Shown in pieces: positions 53,023 through 62,021 of a stretch of DNA of 64,000 nt (its first letter is position 1; every line of letters starts with the position of its first letter). Source of the DNA: UBA993 sp964485855 (lineage in GTDB: Bacteria > Bacillota > Dethiobacteria > DTU022); assembly GCA_964485855.1 (NCBI GenBank), contig CAZAKI010000002.1, positions 1-64,000 of the forward strand, in the 5' to 3' direction. A program made the translations under genes and the position numbers. The notes under the pieces are model-generated. The model saw only the letters and a list, made by a program, of their open reading frames with translations. It had not been told where the DNA came from and did not search any database.

Positions 53023-53964
53023 ATGATGAAGATAAAAGCAACAATGCCCATAGTTTTTATCATATCCTTTTGCTTGATTGCATTTTTCTGCTTTGGATGC
53101 CATTCTTCTGAAGTGGTTCCGGACTTAGAAGAAAAAATGATTCTGCAGGCAGAAGGAGTTTTTAAAGGTCTGATCGACAGTCAATCGGTGGAAATTGAAA
53201 TCAACAGTAAACTATTATCATTCAGATTGAGCGAAGGACTTAAGATCGAAACAATTCCCGATGGTGCAAAAGTGGCCATCACTTACCGGGAAAGCAGTGC
53301 TGGAAACTCTGACAATCGACCACTTTTGCTTTCAATTATACTGGTGGAAGAAGAACCGGAAATTTTTGAAGCTGAAGGTAACTATATCGGAATGATCGAC
53401 AATAACTCAGTTGAAATCGAGATAGAAGAGGAGATTAAAGTATTTAGGCTGGCTGATGAAGTAGTGGTTGATGAGCTGGAAACCGGGCTTAAGGTAAAGT
53501 TCTGCTACCAAACTAAGCAGGAAGGCAACTTTCTGCTTTCAATCGAACCGCTAAAAAGTCCTGCCGCTGAGGAAGGAACTGTCCTGGTTGGTGAAGGGCA
53601 GCTGGTTGGTCTGATTGATGCTCAATCGGTTGAAATCAAGATCAATCGGGCTTTTATACTTGATCCCGGAGTAAGCATTGACGAATTGGAAGAAGGTGAT
53701 CTGGTCGCTTTTACCTTTAGAGAGAGTGGACTGCAGGCGATTATCGAATCAATCAATGCAGTTGACCAGCCGCAGGAAGGCGATTTGATGCACGGTACTT
53801 TCATGGGCAGCATAGACGGCCAGTCCATTGAAATTGAATACTTCCAGGCTTTTGCTTTAGGCGAAGATGTTTCGCTTGATGAGATTAAAGATGGAGAAGA
53901 TATAGTTTTTACCTATTGCGAGGGAGAATATCGTCCGCTAATAGTTTCAGTTAGCTCCAAATAA
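53023..53964 (+). CDS. Lipoprotein of four tandem beta-repeats
   Basis: I do not recognise a named family. The 313-residue protein starts with a lipoprotein signal peptide (FCFGC, Cys near residue 26). It consists of four repeats of about 65-70 residues, each with the core G-x-x-x-G-x-I-D-x-x-S-[VI]-E-I-E and a later ELEDG-K-x-x-F-x-Y-R-E-like strand (near residues 43, 118, 193, 263). The repeats are clearly homologous, so this is a modular surface protein, possibly a binding scaffold. It is 65 bases after the DUF2207 gene. Confidence 0.8.
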   Translation: MMKIKATMPIVFIISFCLIAFFCFGCHSSEVVPDLEEKMILQAEGVFKGLIDSQSVEIEINSKLLSFRLSEGLKIETIPDGAKVAITYRESSAGNSDNRPLLLSIILVEEEPEIFEAEGNYIGMIDNNSVEIEIEEEIKVFRLADEVVVDELETGLKVKFCYQTKQEGNFLLSIEPLKSPAAEEGTVLVGEGQLVGLIDAQSVEIKINRAFILDPGVSIDELEEGDLVAFTFRESGLQAIIESINAVDQPQEGDLMHGTFMGSIDGQSIEIEYFQAFALGEDVSLDEIKDGEDIVFTYCEGEYRPLIVSVSSK

Positions 53965-54167
53965 TTATTGGGTTAATATTTTAAGCAGCGGTTCAAGCTA
54001 ATCTTTCCCCGCAGGCTTTTTGCCGGAATGTGATTACGGTTTTTATTGACTTGTTCTGATCGCCCCGGTTGTGTTAAGATGGTTGAGCGGTTGATCACGA
54101 TTAGAAATATCAGTGTTGTAACCATTATATTATTGAGGATATCAAAGTATTCGAGAGGGGTAGTAAA

Positions 54168-55532
54168 ATGGTTGAATGCAAGATTTGCGGCATGAGCTAT
54201 AATTCTGATGAATATGATTTTTGCCCATATTGCGGAGAAAACGAAACAAAAGAGTCTTCTACCGGTGTTGCTGAGGAAGAAGGATCTTCTGCAAAAGCAA
54301 ATGCCGGTAGTTCTGAGCAAATAGTTAAACCAAAAAAGGAGAAGACTGAAAAGCAAAAAAGCTCTTTCGGGCTGAAATTTCTAATCAGCGGATTGATCCT
54401 GATTGCTGTAGCAGCGGCAGCGTTTTTTGGCCTGACGAATCTGCGCACTTCAGGCGCTACCGTTCCGGATCAGTATGCAACTATCCAGGAAGCAATTGAT
54501 GCTGCGGAAGATGGCGCTGAAATAATCGTTCAAACCGGGGTCTACCGTGAAAACCTTGATTTTCAGGGAAAAAATATCATCTTACGCAGCACAGATCCCG
54601 ATGACCCAGCTGTCGTGGAGGCGACAGTGATTGATGGTAATGGCCGTGGCCCTGTCGTTTCTTTTCGCAGCGGGGAAGGCGATAGTACTATGCTTGCCGG
54701 TTTTACAATTACCAGGGGCGGAGGGATCCTCATTTCCGGTGGCAGCGCTCCAATTATTGAAAAATGTGTCATCGAAGATAATACAGCTGAATTTGGAGCA
54801 GGTCTATTTATTGTTGATTCTAGCCCGACTATCAGGGAAAATTTTATTATCGGTAATTCCGCTTATGTCGGCGGCGGGATTTTTATTGAAGAATCTTCTC
54901 CCCGGCTTGAAGACAATAATATCGCTGGGAATTATGCGGAAATGGGTAGTGGCATCGCGATCTATTCAAATGCCGAACCGGTGATTAATAATAATATTAT
55001 CGCTGATAATGTTGCCGCCCGTCTGGGGGGAGCAATTTTTATTACCCTCAATTCGAAACCGGTTATTGCCGGCAATACTATCGCCGGCAACCGGGCCGAA
55101 GTTAACGGCGGCGGTTTTTTTATCGAGGAATCAGAGCCTACTATTGAAAATAATACGATTAATGGAAATGCAGCTGAAAATGGTGGGGGCATGATCATTG
55201 TTTTTATCAATAATCCTGATTACACTATCGCTAATAATATTTTTAGTGAGAATTTTGCCCGGAGAGCCGGGGGAGCCCTCTACTTGGCCGGTTCTTCTCT
55301 GACAATGGACAGCAATCAATTTACTGAAAACCAATCAGATGATTTAGGTGGTGCGGTCGCTCTCTACGACTCCACCCCATTATTTACGAACAACAGTTTT
55401 GAAAATAATACAGCTTCAGATACTGGTGGCGGAGGAGCAATCTGGCTTTCTGCCGATTCAAAACTTGAAGTATCTGAACCGGACTTAAACCGATACATAG
55501 GCAATGTGCCCACTGATATTTTTACTGAATAA
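54168..55532 (+). CDS. Zinc-ribbon, single-helix, beta-helix surface protein
   Basis: A 454-residue protein with an unusual order. An N-terminal zinc ribbon (CKICGMSY...CPYCG, residues 4-24) in the cytoplasm is followed by a charged linker, one membrane helix (about 69-90), then an extracytoplasmic right-handed parallel beta-helix. The latter starts with TIQEAIDAAEDGAEIIVQTGVY, the DUF1565/NosD-type entry, and continues with repeats such as GGGIFIEESSP and GGAIFITLNSKP, each with NNxI turns. Beta-helix domains of this kind often bind or cleave polysaccharides, but I see no catalytic signature. A paralogue follows directly. Confidence 0.85.
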   Translation: MVECKICGMSYNSDEYDFCPYCGENETKESSTGVAEEEGSSAKANAGSSEQIVKPKKEKTEKQKSSFGLKFLISGLILIAVAAAAFFGLTNLRTSGATVPDQYATIQEAIDAAEDGAEIIVQTGVYRENLDFQGKNIILRSTDPDDPAVVEATVIDGNGRGPVVSFRSGEGDSTMLAGFTITRGGGILISGGSAPIIEKCVIEDNTAEFGAGLFIVDSSPTIRENFIIGNSAYVGGGIFIEESSPRLEDNNIAGNYAEMGSGIAIYSNAEPVINNNIIADNVAARLGGAIFITLNSKPVIAGNTIAGNRAEVNGGGFFIEESEPTIENNTINGNAAENGGGMIIVFINNPDYTIANNIFSENFARRAGGALYLAGSSLTMDSNQFTENQSDDLGGAVALYDSTPLFTNNSFENNTASDTGGGGAIWLSADSKLEVSEPDLNRYIGNVPTDIFTE

Positions 55533-55582
55533 ACGATAATTGTCTAGTTCTCTATTGTTTTTAAGAAAGGATGATCTTTTAA

Positions 55583-57265
55583 ATGTCTGAAAAAAACGGG
55601 AAAAAAAGCCGTATTCTTAAATTTGTTTTTGTTGTAATCGGATTGGCAATCATCGCTGCCCTGGTCTTTTTAGGGATCAATCAGTTTGCTGGATCCAAGT
55701 ATGCTGTGCCAGAAAAATATCCCACAATCCAAGCGGCTATTGATGCTGCCAGTGATGGAGCGGTAGTTGTTGTTGCTCCCGGGGTCTATTATGAGCGAAT
55801 TGATTTTTTGGGCAAAAATATTACCCTACGCAGTACTGACCCTGGTGATCCTGAAATTGTCGCTGCAACGGTCATTGACGGCCGCCGTAGAGGCTCTGTT
55901 GTTACATTTCAAAATGGAGAAAGCGCAAAAGCTGTTTTAAAAGGCTTTACGATCACCGGGGGAGTGGGTACGCGGCTCACGATAACCCAGATCTACAAGG
56001 ATGAAGAAACTACTAACGATGGTTTTTACGGTGGTGGAATTCTCATTACCGGCGGCAGTTCGCCGACTATTACCAACAATGTGATCAGAAACAACCAGGC
56101 TGATCTTGACGGTGGGGGAATTGCTGTTCAGGATAATTCCAACCCGACTATCAGCGGAAATACTATTAATAATAATATCGCCTTCAGTGGAGGTGGTATT
56201 GCTGTTTGGCAGTCCAATCCTGTGATTGAAAACAATTCTTTTGCCAACAACCGGGCTGATTATTTAGGCGGGGCTATTCTTGTTGATTTAGAATCGCTAG
56301 CCCTGGTGAAGACAAACACTTTTGAAGGCAACAGTGCAACTAGTGGTGGCGGTATTGCTGTCTGGTTTGCCGAACCACTAATTGAAGAAAATACTTTGAC
56401 CCAAAATTCTGCGATCTGGTATGGCGGTGGGATTGCCCTTTTTGATTCTGCGTCAACGGTAAACGGCAATGAATTGTCACGTAACTCTGCAGACAACAAT
56501 GGCGGTGGTATTGCGGTAGCCGAGGGATCCACTCCAACGATCAGTAACAATGTAATTAGCAGGAACTTCACTGATGATAACGGCGGTGGAATTGCCGTTG
56601 TGGAAGGCTCTGACGCCCTAATTACAGATAACCTGATTGCCGAAAATGCCGTATTCGCCGGAGGTGGAGGCATTTATATCAGTGATGCCAAGGCCGAGCT
56701 GGATCGGAACAATATTAGTGGCAATCTTGTTCAGCAGGATGGTGGAGGGGTGGCAGCAATCAACACTTCAACAGTTAACATTTTAAATAGTATGATTGAC
56801 GGTAATGTTGCCGGCCGAGCCGGTGGAGGCTTAGTAATTGGCGAAAACTCAACAGCGACGATTTTAGATACTACTATCGCCGGCAACCTGGCAAACACCG
56901 GGGGCGGACTAATTGCGCTGGAATCCGAACTTTCGATGGAACGTTGTTACATCCTGGAGAATACTGCCGATACCGGTTCAGGTGGGGGGATATTACTGGT
57001 TGTTAAGTCTGTGGCAGAAATAATCAACAGCGTCTTTTCCGGCAATATCGCTTTTGAATTTGGCGGTGGTCTGGTGGCTTTTGAAGAATCAAAGGCTATC
57101 CTATCCGGAAATGATTTTACAGCCAACAGCGCTCAGATTGGTGGCGCCTTTGTCGGGATTGGCGATGTTGTGATCGATGTGAACGATCCTGATGACAACA
57201 CTTACCAGGATAATGTACCTGAAGATGTTGAAGCAGCCGAACAAGATGATGAAAACGAAGAATAA
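55583..57265 (+). CDS. Membrane-anchored beta-helix repeat protein
   Basis: A 560-residue paralogue of the preceding gene, without the zinc ribbon. One N-terminal membrane helix (about 13-33) is followed by TIQAAIDAASDGAVVVVAPGVYYE and about fifteen beta-helix rungs of the pattern GGGIAVxxxSxPTIxxNxI. It ends in a very acidic tail (DVEAAEQDDENEE). It has more rungs than its neighbour, so repeat gain or loss followed the duplication. It is separated by 50 bases, with GAAAGGA upstream of the ATG. Confidence 0.86.
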   Translation: MSEKNGKKSRILKFVFVVIGLAIIAALVFLGINQFAGSKYAVPEKYPTIQAAIDAASDGAVVVVAPGVYYERIDFLGKNITLRSTDPGDPEIVAATVIDGRRRGSVVTFQNGESAKAVLKGFTITGGVGTRLTITQIYKDEETTNDGFYGGGILITGGSSPTITNNVIRNNQADLDGGGIAVQDNSNPTISGNTINNNIAFSGGGIAVWQSNPVIENNSFANNRADYLGGAILVDLESLALVKTNTFEGNSATSGGGIAVWFAEPLIEENTLTQNSAIWYGGGIALFDSASTVNGNELSRNSADNNGGGIAVAEGSTPTISNNVISRNFTDDNGGGIAVVEGSDALITDNLIAENAVFAGGGGIYISDAKAELDRNNISGNLVQQDGGGVAAINTSTVNILNSMIDGNVAGRAGGGLVIGENSTATILDTTIAGNLANTGGGLIALESELSMERCYILENTADTGSGGGILLVVKSVAEIINSVFSGNIAFEFGGGLVAFEESKAILSGNDFTANSAQIGGAFVGIGDVVIDVNDPDDNTYQDNVPEDVEAAEQDDENEE

Positions 57266-57310
57266 TCAATCCATTTAGGTGATCCCTTTTTCATTAAGTC
57301 AACCATCATA

Positions 57311-57342
57311 AGCAGGACCTGTCTTTCTGGACAGGTCCTGCT
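57311..57342. terminator. Bidirectional terminator
   Basis: AGCAGGACCTGTC and GACAGGTCCTGCT form a perfect 13-base-pair stem with a six-base loop and TTAT after it, between the convergent beta-helix and CoA-disulfide-reductase genes. Confidence 0.8.
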
Positions 57343-57423
57343 TTATAGGTGCGTCCGGCATGGATGCTTTTTATGGCTGGTCAGTATGAGCAAACACTGC
57401 TGTAAGCTAAACCCGGCCAGGGA

Positions 57424-59910
57424 TTAAATAAAGAGGTTGACATCGGCGCTTTCGGCAGCGTCCAAGTATGAAGCTACCCCGGCCAAATCGACCCCTTCAA
57501 TCAACTCGGCAGCGCTAATCCCCATGATGTCCATTGACATTTGGCAGGCAACCAGGCGTACTCCCGATTTCAATGCTTCCTGAAGCAGTATTTCCAGTGA
57601 GTCGACATTTTTGTTTTTCATCACCATGCGGATCATTTTTGGTCCCATACCGGCCATATTCATGCGCGATAGGCCTAGTTTGGTACTGCCCCGAGGCATC
57701 ATCCGGCCGAACATAGCATCCATGAAAGATTTTTTAACCTTTATATTTTCATTTTTTCTGAGGATATTTAAGCCCCAGAAAGTGAAGAAGAGAGTTACTT
57801 TCCGGCCCATTGAAGCAGCGCCGTTGGCAATAATCAATGCGGCTAAGGCCCGATCTAAGTCTCCGCTGAAAACAACGATGGTCTTATCATTTTCTACGTT
57901 TTCACTAATTTCAGCTACTGCTGTGGTTACCTGGCTTTTCGAAACGAGGCCATTACCTTTACGAATCAGAGCGGTGAATCCCTTACCATCGTGTCCTTTG
58001 TTTAAAAGAGTATTCCCAGTTCGCTGACACCATGAGTCAATATCAGATGAGAAACCCGGATCAGTGGCACAAACTTCCAGAACCGCTCCTTCAGGGATTT
58101 CATTCATCTTGCGGAATACCTGCATAATTGGACCCGGGCATTGTAAACCACAGAGATCAAGTTTTACTGTTTCGGTGGGATTGATACTGGCAGATGCGGT
58201 TGTGATCAGCTGTTCATCTCTGGACAATCGGTTTTCATCTCCTATGCATTGACTGTTTTTTTCAGAAGCTTTTAAAGCGGAATACATCCGGTAGCCACCA
58301 TTAAGGTTGCGCACCCTTTTAAACCCGTTTAATTTTAAGATTCGTAAGGCCAAGTATGAACGTAGACCAACACTGCAAAAAGTGAGAATTTCTTTGTTGC
58401 GATCAAGTTCATTCAGTCTGGCACGCAGTTCGCCAAGGGGGATATGAATGGCACTTTTGATCAGTCCAAGCTCAGTTTCTTCGGGTTCACGAATGTCTAA
58501 AAGCTGCTGATCCGGTTTCAGTGTATTCATCAGTTCAGCCGCTTCAATAGTTTCGTAATCTCCGGATAAATAGTTTGAAGCAACAAAACCGGCCATGTTT
58601 ACCGGATCTTTTGCGGAAGAAAAAGGTGGGGCATAGGCAAGTTCAAGTTCTGTTAAGTCCTGGACTGTACCTTTCAGCCGCAGTGCTGTGGCGATGACAT
58701 CAATGCGTTTTTCAACCCCTTCATAACCAATAGCTTGTGCGCCTAAAATTAAACCATCCTGATCAAAAAGTAATTTTAGGGAAACCGGTGTCGCCCCGGG
58801 ATAATAGGTGGCATGATTATTGGGATGAACAATGATGCTGTGGTAAGTGATCCCGGCTTCCTGTAAAATCCGCTCGTTGGCGCCAGTAGTTGCTATAGTC
58901 ATATCGAACAGCTTAAGAACCGAAGTGCCCTGGGTTCCCTTGTAAATGTCATCTTTACCGGAAATATTATTGGCAACAATGCGGCCCTGTTTATTGGCTG
59001 GGCCGGCCAGGGGAATAACTGCTGCTTTTCCGGTAACGAGATGGGTTACCTCAACAGCATCACCAAGTGCATAGATCGATGAATCGCTGGTCTGCATCCG
59101 CTTGTTGACGATAATTCCCCTTGAAATCTCCAGGCCGCAATCTGCGGCCAGTTTAACTTCCGGTTTAACCCCGATAGAAAGGATAACCAGATCTGCTTCA
59201 AGCTTATCCCCATCGTTAAGCTCCACCTCAATCAGACCGGCAGCTTTTTGCTTAAATTGCTTGACCCCGTTGCCCAGCTTTAACCTGATATTCAAAGCAG
59301 TTAAATACTGCTGGACCAAAGTTGCCATATCCTGATCAATCGGTGGTAAGACCTGGGGTGCCAGTTCGACGATAGTAACATTCATGCCCCGGTGATGCAG
59401 ATTCTCGGCCATTTCCAGGCCAATGTAACCGGCTCCGACAACTACGGCATTTTTCGGACAATGATTTTGCATGTAGCTATAAATTCGGTCGGTGTCACTG
59501 ACTGTCCGTAAACTGAAGATGCCCTCGCTGTCAATTCCTGGCAGTGGAGGACGGAGCGGTTCAGCCCCCGGGGAGAGGACCAGGTAGTCATAACTCTCAA
59601 TATATTTATCACCTGTCAGGTGATTGATTATGGTTACCTGCTTATGGTCGCGATCGATCGCTACAGCTTCAGTTTTTGTCCGGATATCAACATTAAGCCA
59701 GGCTTTAAACTTCTCCGGGGTCATGACAAATAAATTGTCCCGCTCTTCGATCGTCCCACCGATATAGTAAGGAAGACCACAATTGGCGTAAGAAATATAA
59801 TCTCCACGCTCCAGCAAGATTATTTCATCATCTTCGCTTAAACGGCGAAGCCTGGCCGCTGTCGACGCGCCGCCGGCAACTCCACCGACGATTATTATTT
59901 TATTGGGCAT
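57424..59910 (-). CDS. Four-domain CoA-disulfide reductase-rhodanese-TusA-DsrE protein
   Basis: An 828-residue fusion. Domain 1 (about 1-440) is a pyridine-nucleotide disulfide oxidoreductase of the CoA-disulfide/persulfide reductase type, with IIIVGGVAGGASTAARLRR and the redox Cys44 in NCGLPYYIGG. Domain 2 (about 455-545) is a rhodanese with active site FCSVGLRS. Domain 3 (about 585-655) is TusA-like with LCGLQCPGPIMQ. Domain 4 (about 675-828) is a DsrE/F-like domain with IVFSGDLDRALAALIIA. Together these handle persulfide or CoA-persulfide sulfur transfer and reduction. ATG 59910 follows GGAG; an ATG 36 bases upstream is an alternative. Confidence 0.92.
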   Translation of the reverse strand: MPNKIIIVGGVAGGASTAARLRRLSEDDEIILLERGDYISYANCGLPYYIGGTIEERDNLFVMTPEKFKAWLNVDIRTKTEAVAIDRDHKQVTIINHLTGDKYIESYDYLVLSPGAEPLRPPLPGIDSEGIFSLRTVSDTDRIYSYMQNHCPKNAVVVGAGYIGLEMAENLHHRGMNVTIVELAPQVLPPIDQDMATLVQQYLTALNIRLKLGNGVKQFKQKAAGLIEVELNDGDKLEADLVILSIGVKPEVKLAADCGLEISRGIIVNKRMQTSDSSIYALGDAVEVTHLVTGKAAVIPLAGPANKQGRIVANNISGKDDIYKGTQGTSVLKLFDMTIATTGANERILQEAGITYHSIIVHPNNHATYYPGATPVSLKLLFDQDGLILGAQAIGYEGVEKRIDVIATALRLKGTVQDLTELELAYAPPFSSAKDPVNMAGFVASNYLSGDYETIEAAELMNTLKPDQQLLDIREPEETELGLIKSAIHIPLGELRARLNELDRNKEILTFCSVGLRSYLALRILKLNGFKRVRNLNGGYRMYSALKASEKNSQCIGDENRLSRDEQLITTASASINPTETVKLDLCGLQCPGPIMQVFRKMNEIPEGAVLEVCATDPGFSSDIDSWCQRTGNTLLNKGHDGKGFTALIRKGNGLVSKSQVTTAVAEISENVENDKTIVVFSGDLDRALAALIIANGAASMGRKVTLFFTFWGLNILRKNENIKVKKSFMDAMFGRMMPRGSTKLGLSRMNMAGMGPKMIRMVMKNKNVDSLEILLQEALKSGVRLVACQMSMDIMGISAAELIEGVDLAGVASYLDAAESADVNLFI

Positions 59911-59951
59911 ATCATCCAACTCCTTACGTGGTATTAAGATCATCATCCATG

Positions 59952-59979
59952 ATTATATCATAATATATTAATAATGCAA
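59952..59979 (-). promoter_or_regulatory. Promoter of the CoA-disulfide reductase gene with embedded palindrome
   Basis: On the minus strand TTGCAT and TATAAT are spaced by 16 bases. The spacer contains the palindrome TAATATATTA (59961-59970), and outer arms ATTATAT/ATATAAT flank it, as for repressor sites of ArsR-type sulfur or metal sensors. The match to a specific regulator is not established. Confidence 0.45.
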
Positions 59980-60073
59980 TATAATTTTTATGGTAATCAT
60001 AGAAAATTGACAAAAGCAAACCTGTCGATTACGATCAGCGGCGTAAGAAAAGAAAACTTAAAATACTGTGTAG

Positions 60074-60853
60074 GTGAGAGCATTGTATCTGGAAGGTATA
60101 AGCCCGGTAATTTTTTCAATCGGCCCGTTTGTAATCCGCTGGTATGGCTTCTTTTTCGCCATTTCCATCCTGGTTGGTTTCTACTATCTTCGAAAGTTTG
60201 GCATCCAAAAAGGAATTAGTGAAGATTTTATTTATAATCTGTTTCTGATTTTAATGATCTCCATAATAATCGGCTCAAGGGCGGTCTACGTTGCAGCAAG
60301 CTGGAATTATTTCATGGAGCACCCGGAGTTGATCATCAGGATTGACCAGGGGGGGCTTGCCTTCCATGGAGGATTGCTTGGCGGAATAGCAGGCAGCTGG
60401 CTTTACTGTAAGCTAAAGAATGTTAACTGGCATGTTCTTGCTGACCTGGCTGTACCGGGCATTGCCGTTGGTATAACCCTGGTGCGTATTGCTAATATAT
60501 TCAACCAGGAAATATTAGGACGCGAAGCGGCACTCTTCTCTTTCGAGCGTCACCCAACCCAGATTTACGGTTCAATAATTGGTCTGCTGTTATTAATCCT
60601 TCACAATTACCTGGCTCGTAGAACAAACTTTAATCCAGGCTATTTATTTTGGAACTTTGTATGCGGTTATACGATTTTACGTGGATTTTTTGAAGAAACC
60701 TTCCGGGATAATCCCTTGGTTTTACTTAGCTATGTAAATGAATCATGGGGAGCAGGGTTTTTTACAGTAGTTCAGGTATTTACGCCTTTTATTCTGCTCC
60801 TGACTTTGATTATGCTTATGCGGATCAGAAGGTCATCAGCTGGCAGTGACTAG
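60074..60853 (+). CDS. lgt: Prolipoprotein diacylglyceryl transferase
   Basis: Lgt attaches diacylglycerol to the lipobox cysteine of prolipoproteins, the step needed for the lipoproteins elsewhere in this window. The 259-residue membrane protein has about seven helices. Signatures are FHGGLLGGIAGSW, the catalytic arginine region GITLVRIANIFNQEILGR (family GRIGNFxNxExxGR) and HPTQIYGS. GTG 60074 has a weak ribosome site; a TTG at 60083 (AGGTGA five bases before) is an alternative start. Confidence 0.95.
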   Translation: MRALYLEGISPVIFSIGPFVIRWYGFFFAISILVGFYYLRKFGIQKGISEDFIYNLFLILMISIIIGSRAVYVAASWNYFMEHPELIIRIDQGGLAFHGGLLGGIAGSWLYCKLKNVNWHVLADLAVPGIAVGITLVRIANIFNQEILGREAALFSFERHPTQIYGSIIGLLLLILHNYLARRTNFNPGYLFWNFVCGYTILRGFFEETFRDNPLVLLSYVNESWGAGFFTVVQVFTPFILLLTLIMLMRIRRSSAGSD

Positions 60854-60913
60854 TAAAGCATAGCTTTCAACCAGCCATTAGTAGCAACGGATCATCGAAA
60901 ATCACTAACTCCA

Positions 60914-60942
60914 TTGACAAGAATTTACATCTAGTTTATAAT
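60914..60942 (+). promoter_or_regulatory. Consensus sigma-A promoter of the DUF427-msrB operon
   Basis: TTGACA (60914) and TATAAT (60937) with a 17-base spacer match the consensus at every position. The predicted transcript start lies near 60949. Confidence 0.85.
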
Positions 60943-60974
60943 TATTATATTGTAATATAAGAATATAATAATTA
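60939..60974. promoter_or_regulatory. Operator-like 13-bp inverted repeat over -10/+1
   Basis: TAATTATTATATT (60939-60951) is perfectly complementary to AATATAATAATTA (60962-60974), with ten bases between. It overlaps the -10 box and the transcript start, the position of a repressor site. Confidence 0.6.
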
Positions 60975-60997
60975 AAGATTATGAGGAGGTTTAGATC

Positions 60998-61282
60998 ATG
61001 GCAAAAGCCATATGGAATGATCAGGTCTTGGCTGAGAGTAGCAATCCCATTGTGGTTGAAGGAAATTATTATTTTCCACCTGAGGATGTGCGAAAAGAAT
61101 ATTTGGTTGCAAGTGACTATCGGACAACCTGTCCTTGGAAGGGAGAGGCGTACTATTACGATGTTGTGGTTGGGCAGGATAGAAATGAAAAAGCAGCCTG
61201 GTATTACCCCCACCCAAAAGAAAAAGCGGTTCAAATAACTAATCATGTAGCGTTCTGGAGGGGTGTAAAAGTTGAAGAGTAA
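60998..61282 (+). CDS. DUF427 family protein
   Basis: A 94-residue soluble protein of the DUF427 type. Family hallmarks are VVEGNYYFPPEDV, TTCPWKGEAYYYDV and AAWYYPHPKEKA. The function is unknown; structures of relatives show a small beta-barrel. AGGAGGT lies seven bases before the ATG. The gene overlaps the msrB start by 11 bases, so both are translated together from the consensus promoter. Confidence 0.9.
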   Translation: MAKAIWNDQVLAESSNPIVVEGNYYFPPEDVRKEYLVASDYRTTCPWKGEAYYYDVVVGQDRNEKAAWYYPHPKEKAVQITNHVAFWRGVKVEE

Positions 61283-61844
61283 AAAAAAGTTGAAATTAAA
61301 CCATTGTGTATTAATGTGGATTTTTATATTGCTTACCGTTGTTTCCGGATGCACTGTTCAGAACCGGGAAGCCTCGGAAATGGATGTTGACATTGAAGAA
61401 GTGGAAACAACAGAGGAGGACGAGATCATGGATGAACTGCGGGAAAGACTGACTGACCTTCAGTATGCAGTTACTCAATATAATGCAACTGAGCCGCCGT
61501 TCGACAATCAGTATTGGGATCACAAGGAAGAAGGGATTTACGTTGATATTGTATCAGGAGAGCCTTTATTCAGCTCCCTTGACAAATATGATTCCGGTAG
61601 CGGTTGGCCAAGTTTTACTAAACCACTGGTGGAAAACAATATTATTGAAAATGAAGATTTCAGCCTGGGGATGAAAAGAATCGAGGTCCGCAGCAGGGAG
61701 GCTGATTCGCATCTTGGACATCTGTTCGATGATGGCCCTCAGCCAACCGGGATGAGGTATTGCATAAATTCTGCGGCACTAAGATTTATCCCAAGGGCCG
61801 AGTTGGAAAAAGAAGGCTATGGAGAGTATCTAGAGCTATTCTAG
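61272..61844 (+). CDS. msrB: Lipoprotein-type methionine-R-sulfoxide reductase B
   Basis: MsrB reduces the R-form of methionine sulfoxide in proteins. Catalytic Cys164 is in MRYCINSAALRFIP and the substrate Trp/Ser loop is GSGWPSFTKP. The zinc CxxC pairs are absent, as in many MsrB proteins. The N-terminus is a lipoprotein signal peptide ending VVSGC (Cys27), so the enzyme is predicted to be anchored outside the membrane, where it would repair extracytosolic proteins. TTG 61272 follows GGAGGGG; it overlaps the DUF427 gene. Confidence 0.92.
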   Translation: MKSKKKLKLNHCVLMWIFILLTVVSGCTVQNREASEMDVDIEEVETTEEDEIMDELRERLTDLQYAVTQYNATEPPFDNQYWDHKEEGIYVDIVSGEPLFSSLDKYDSGSGWPSFTKPLVENNIIENEDFSLGMKRIEVRSREADSHLGHLFDDGPQPTGMRYCINSAALRFIPRAELEKEGYGEYLELF

Positions 61845-61863
61845 TAGTTTGTAAAGCAAACAG

Positions 61864-61910
61864 AGAGGGGCTGCCATCATAGTGAATCCTGGCCCCTCTA
61901 TTTTCATTTT
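61864..61910 (+). terminator. Terminator of the DUF427-msrB operon
   Basis: AGAGGGGC and GCCCCTCT form a stem with a 20-base loop, followed by ATTTTCATTTTATT. Confidence 0.75.
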
Positions 61911-61911
61911 A

Positions 61912-61940
61912 TTGACAGCCGAGGTGTCAAGTGCTATGCT
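61912..61940 (+). promoter_or_regulatory. Promoter of the dtxR-feoAB operon
   Basis: TTGACA (61912) and TATGCT (61935) are spaced by 17 bases. It directly follows the msrB terminator. Confidence 0.65.
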
Positions 61941-61943
61941 AGA

Positions 61944-61961
61944 TGTTAGCTGATACTAACA
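61944..61961. promoter_or_regulatory. Candidate DtxR/IdeR operator
   Basis: TGTTAG-N6-CTAACA is an inverted repeat just after the -10 box, covering the transcript start. The half-sites TTAG/CTAA recall DtxR/IdeR iron boxes and suggest autoregulation of the operon by its first gene. Confidence 0.6.
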
Positions 61962-62021
61962 AATGAAACATTAATCATTGCTGGTGTTTATAAAATTAAA
62001 AAGCGATAAGGAGAAAGGAAA

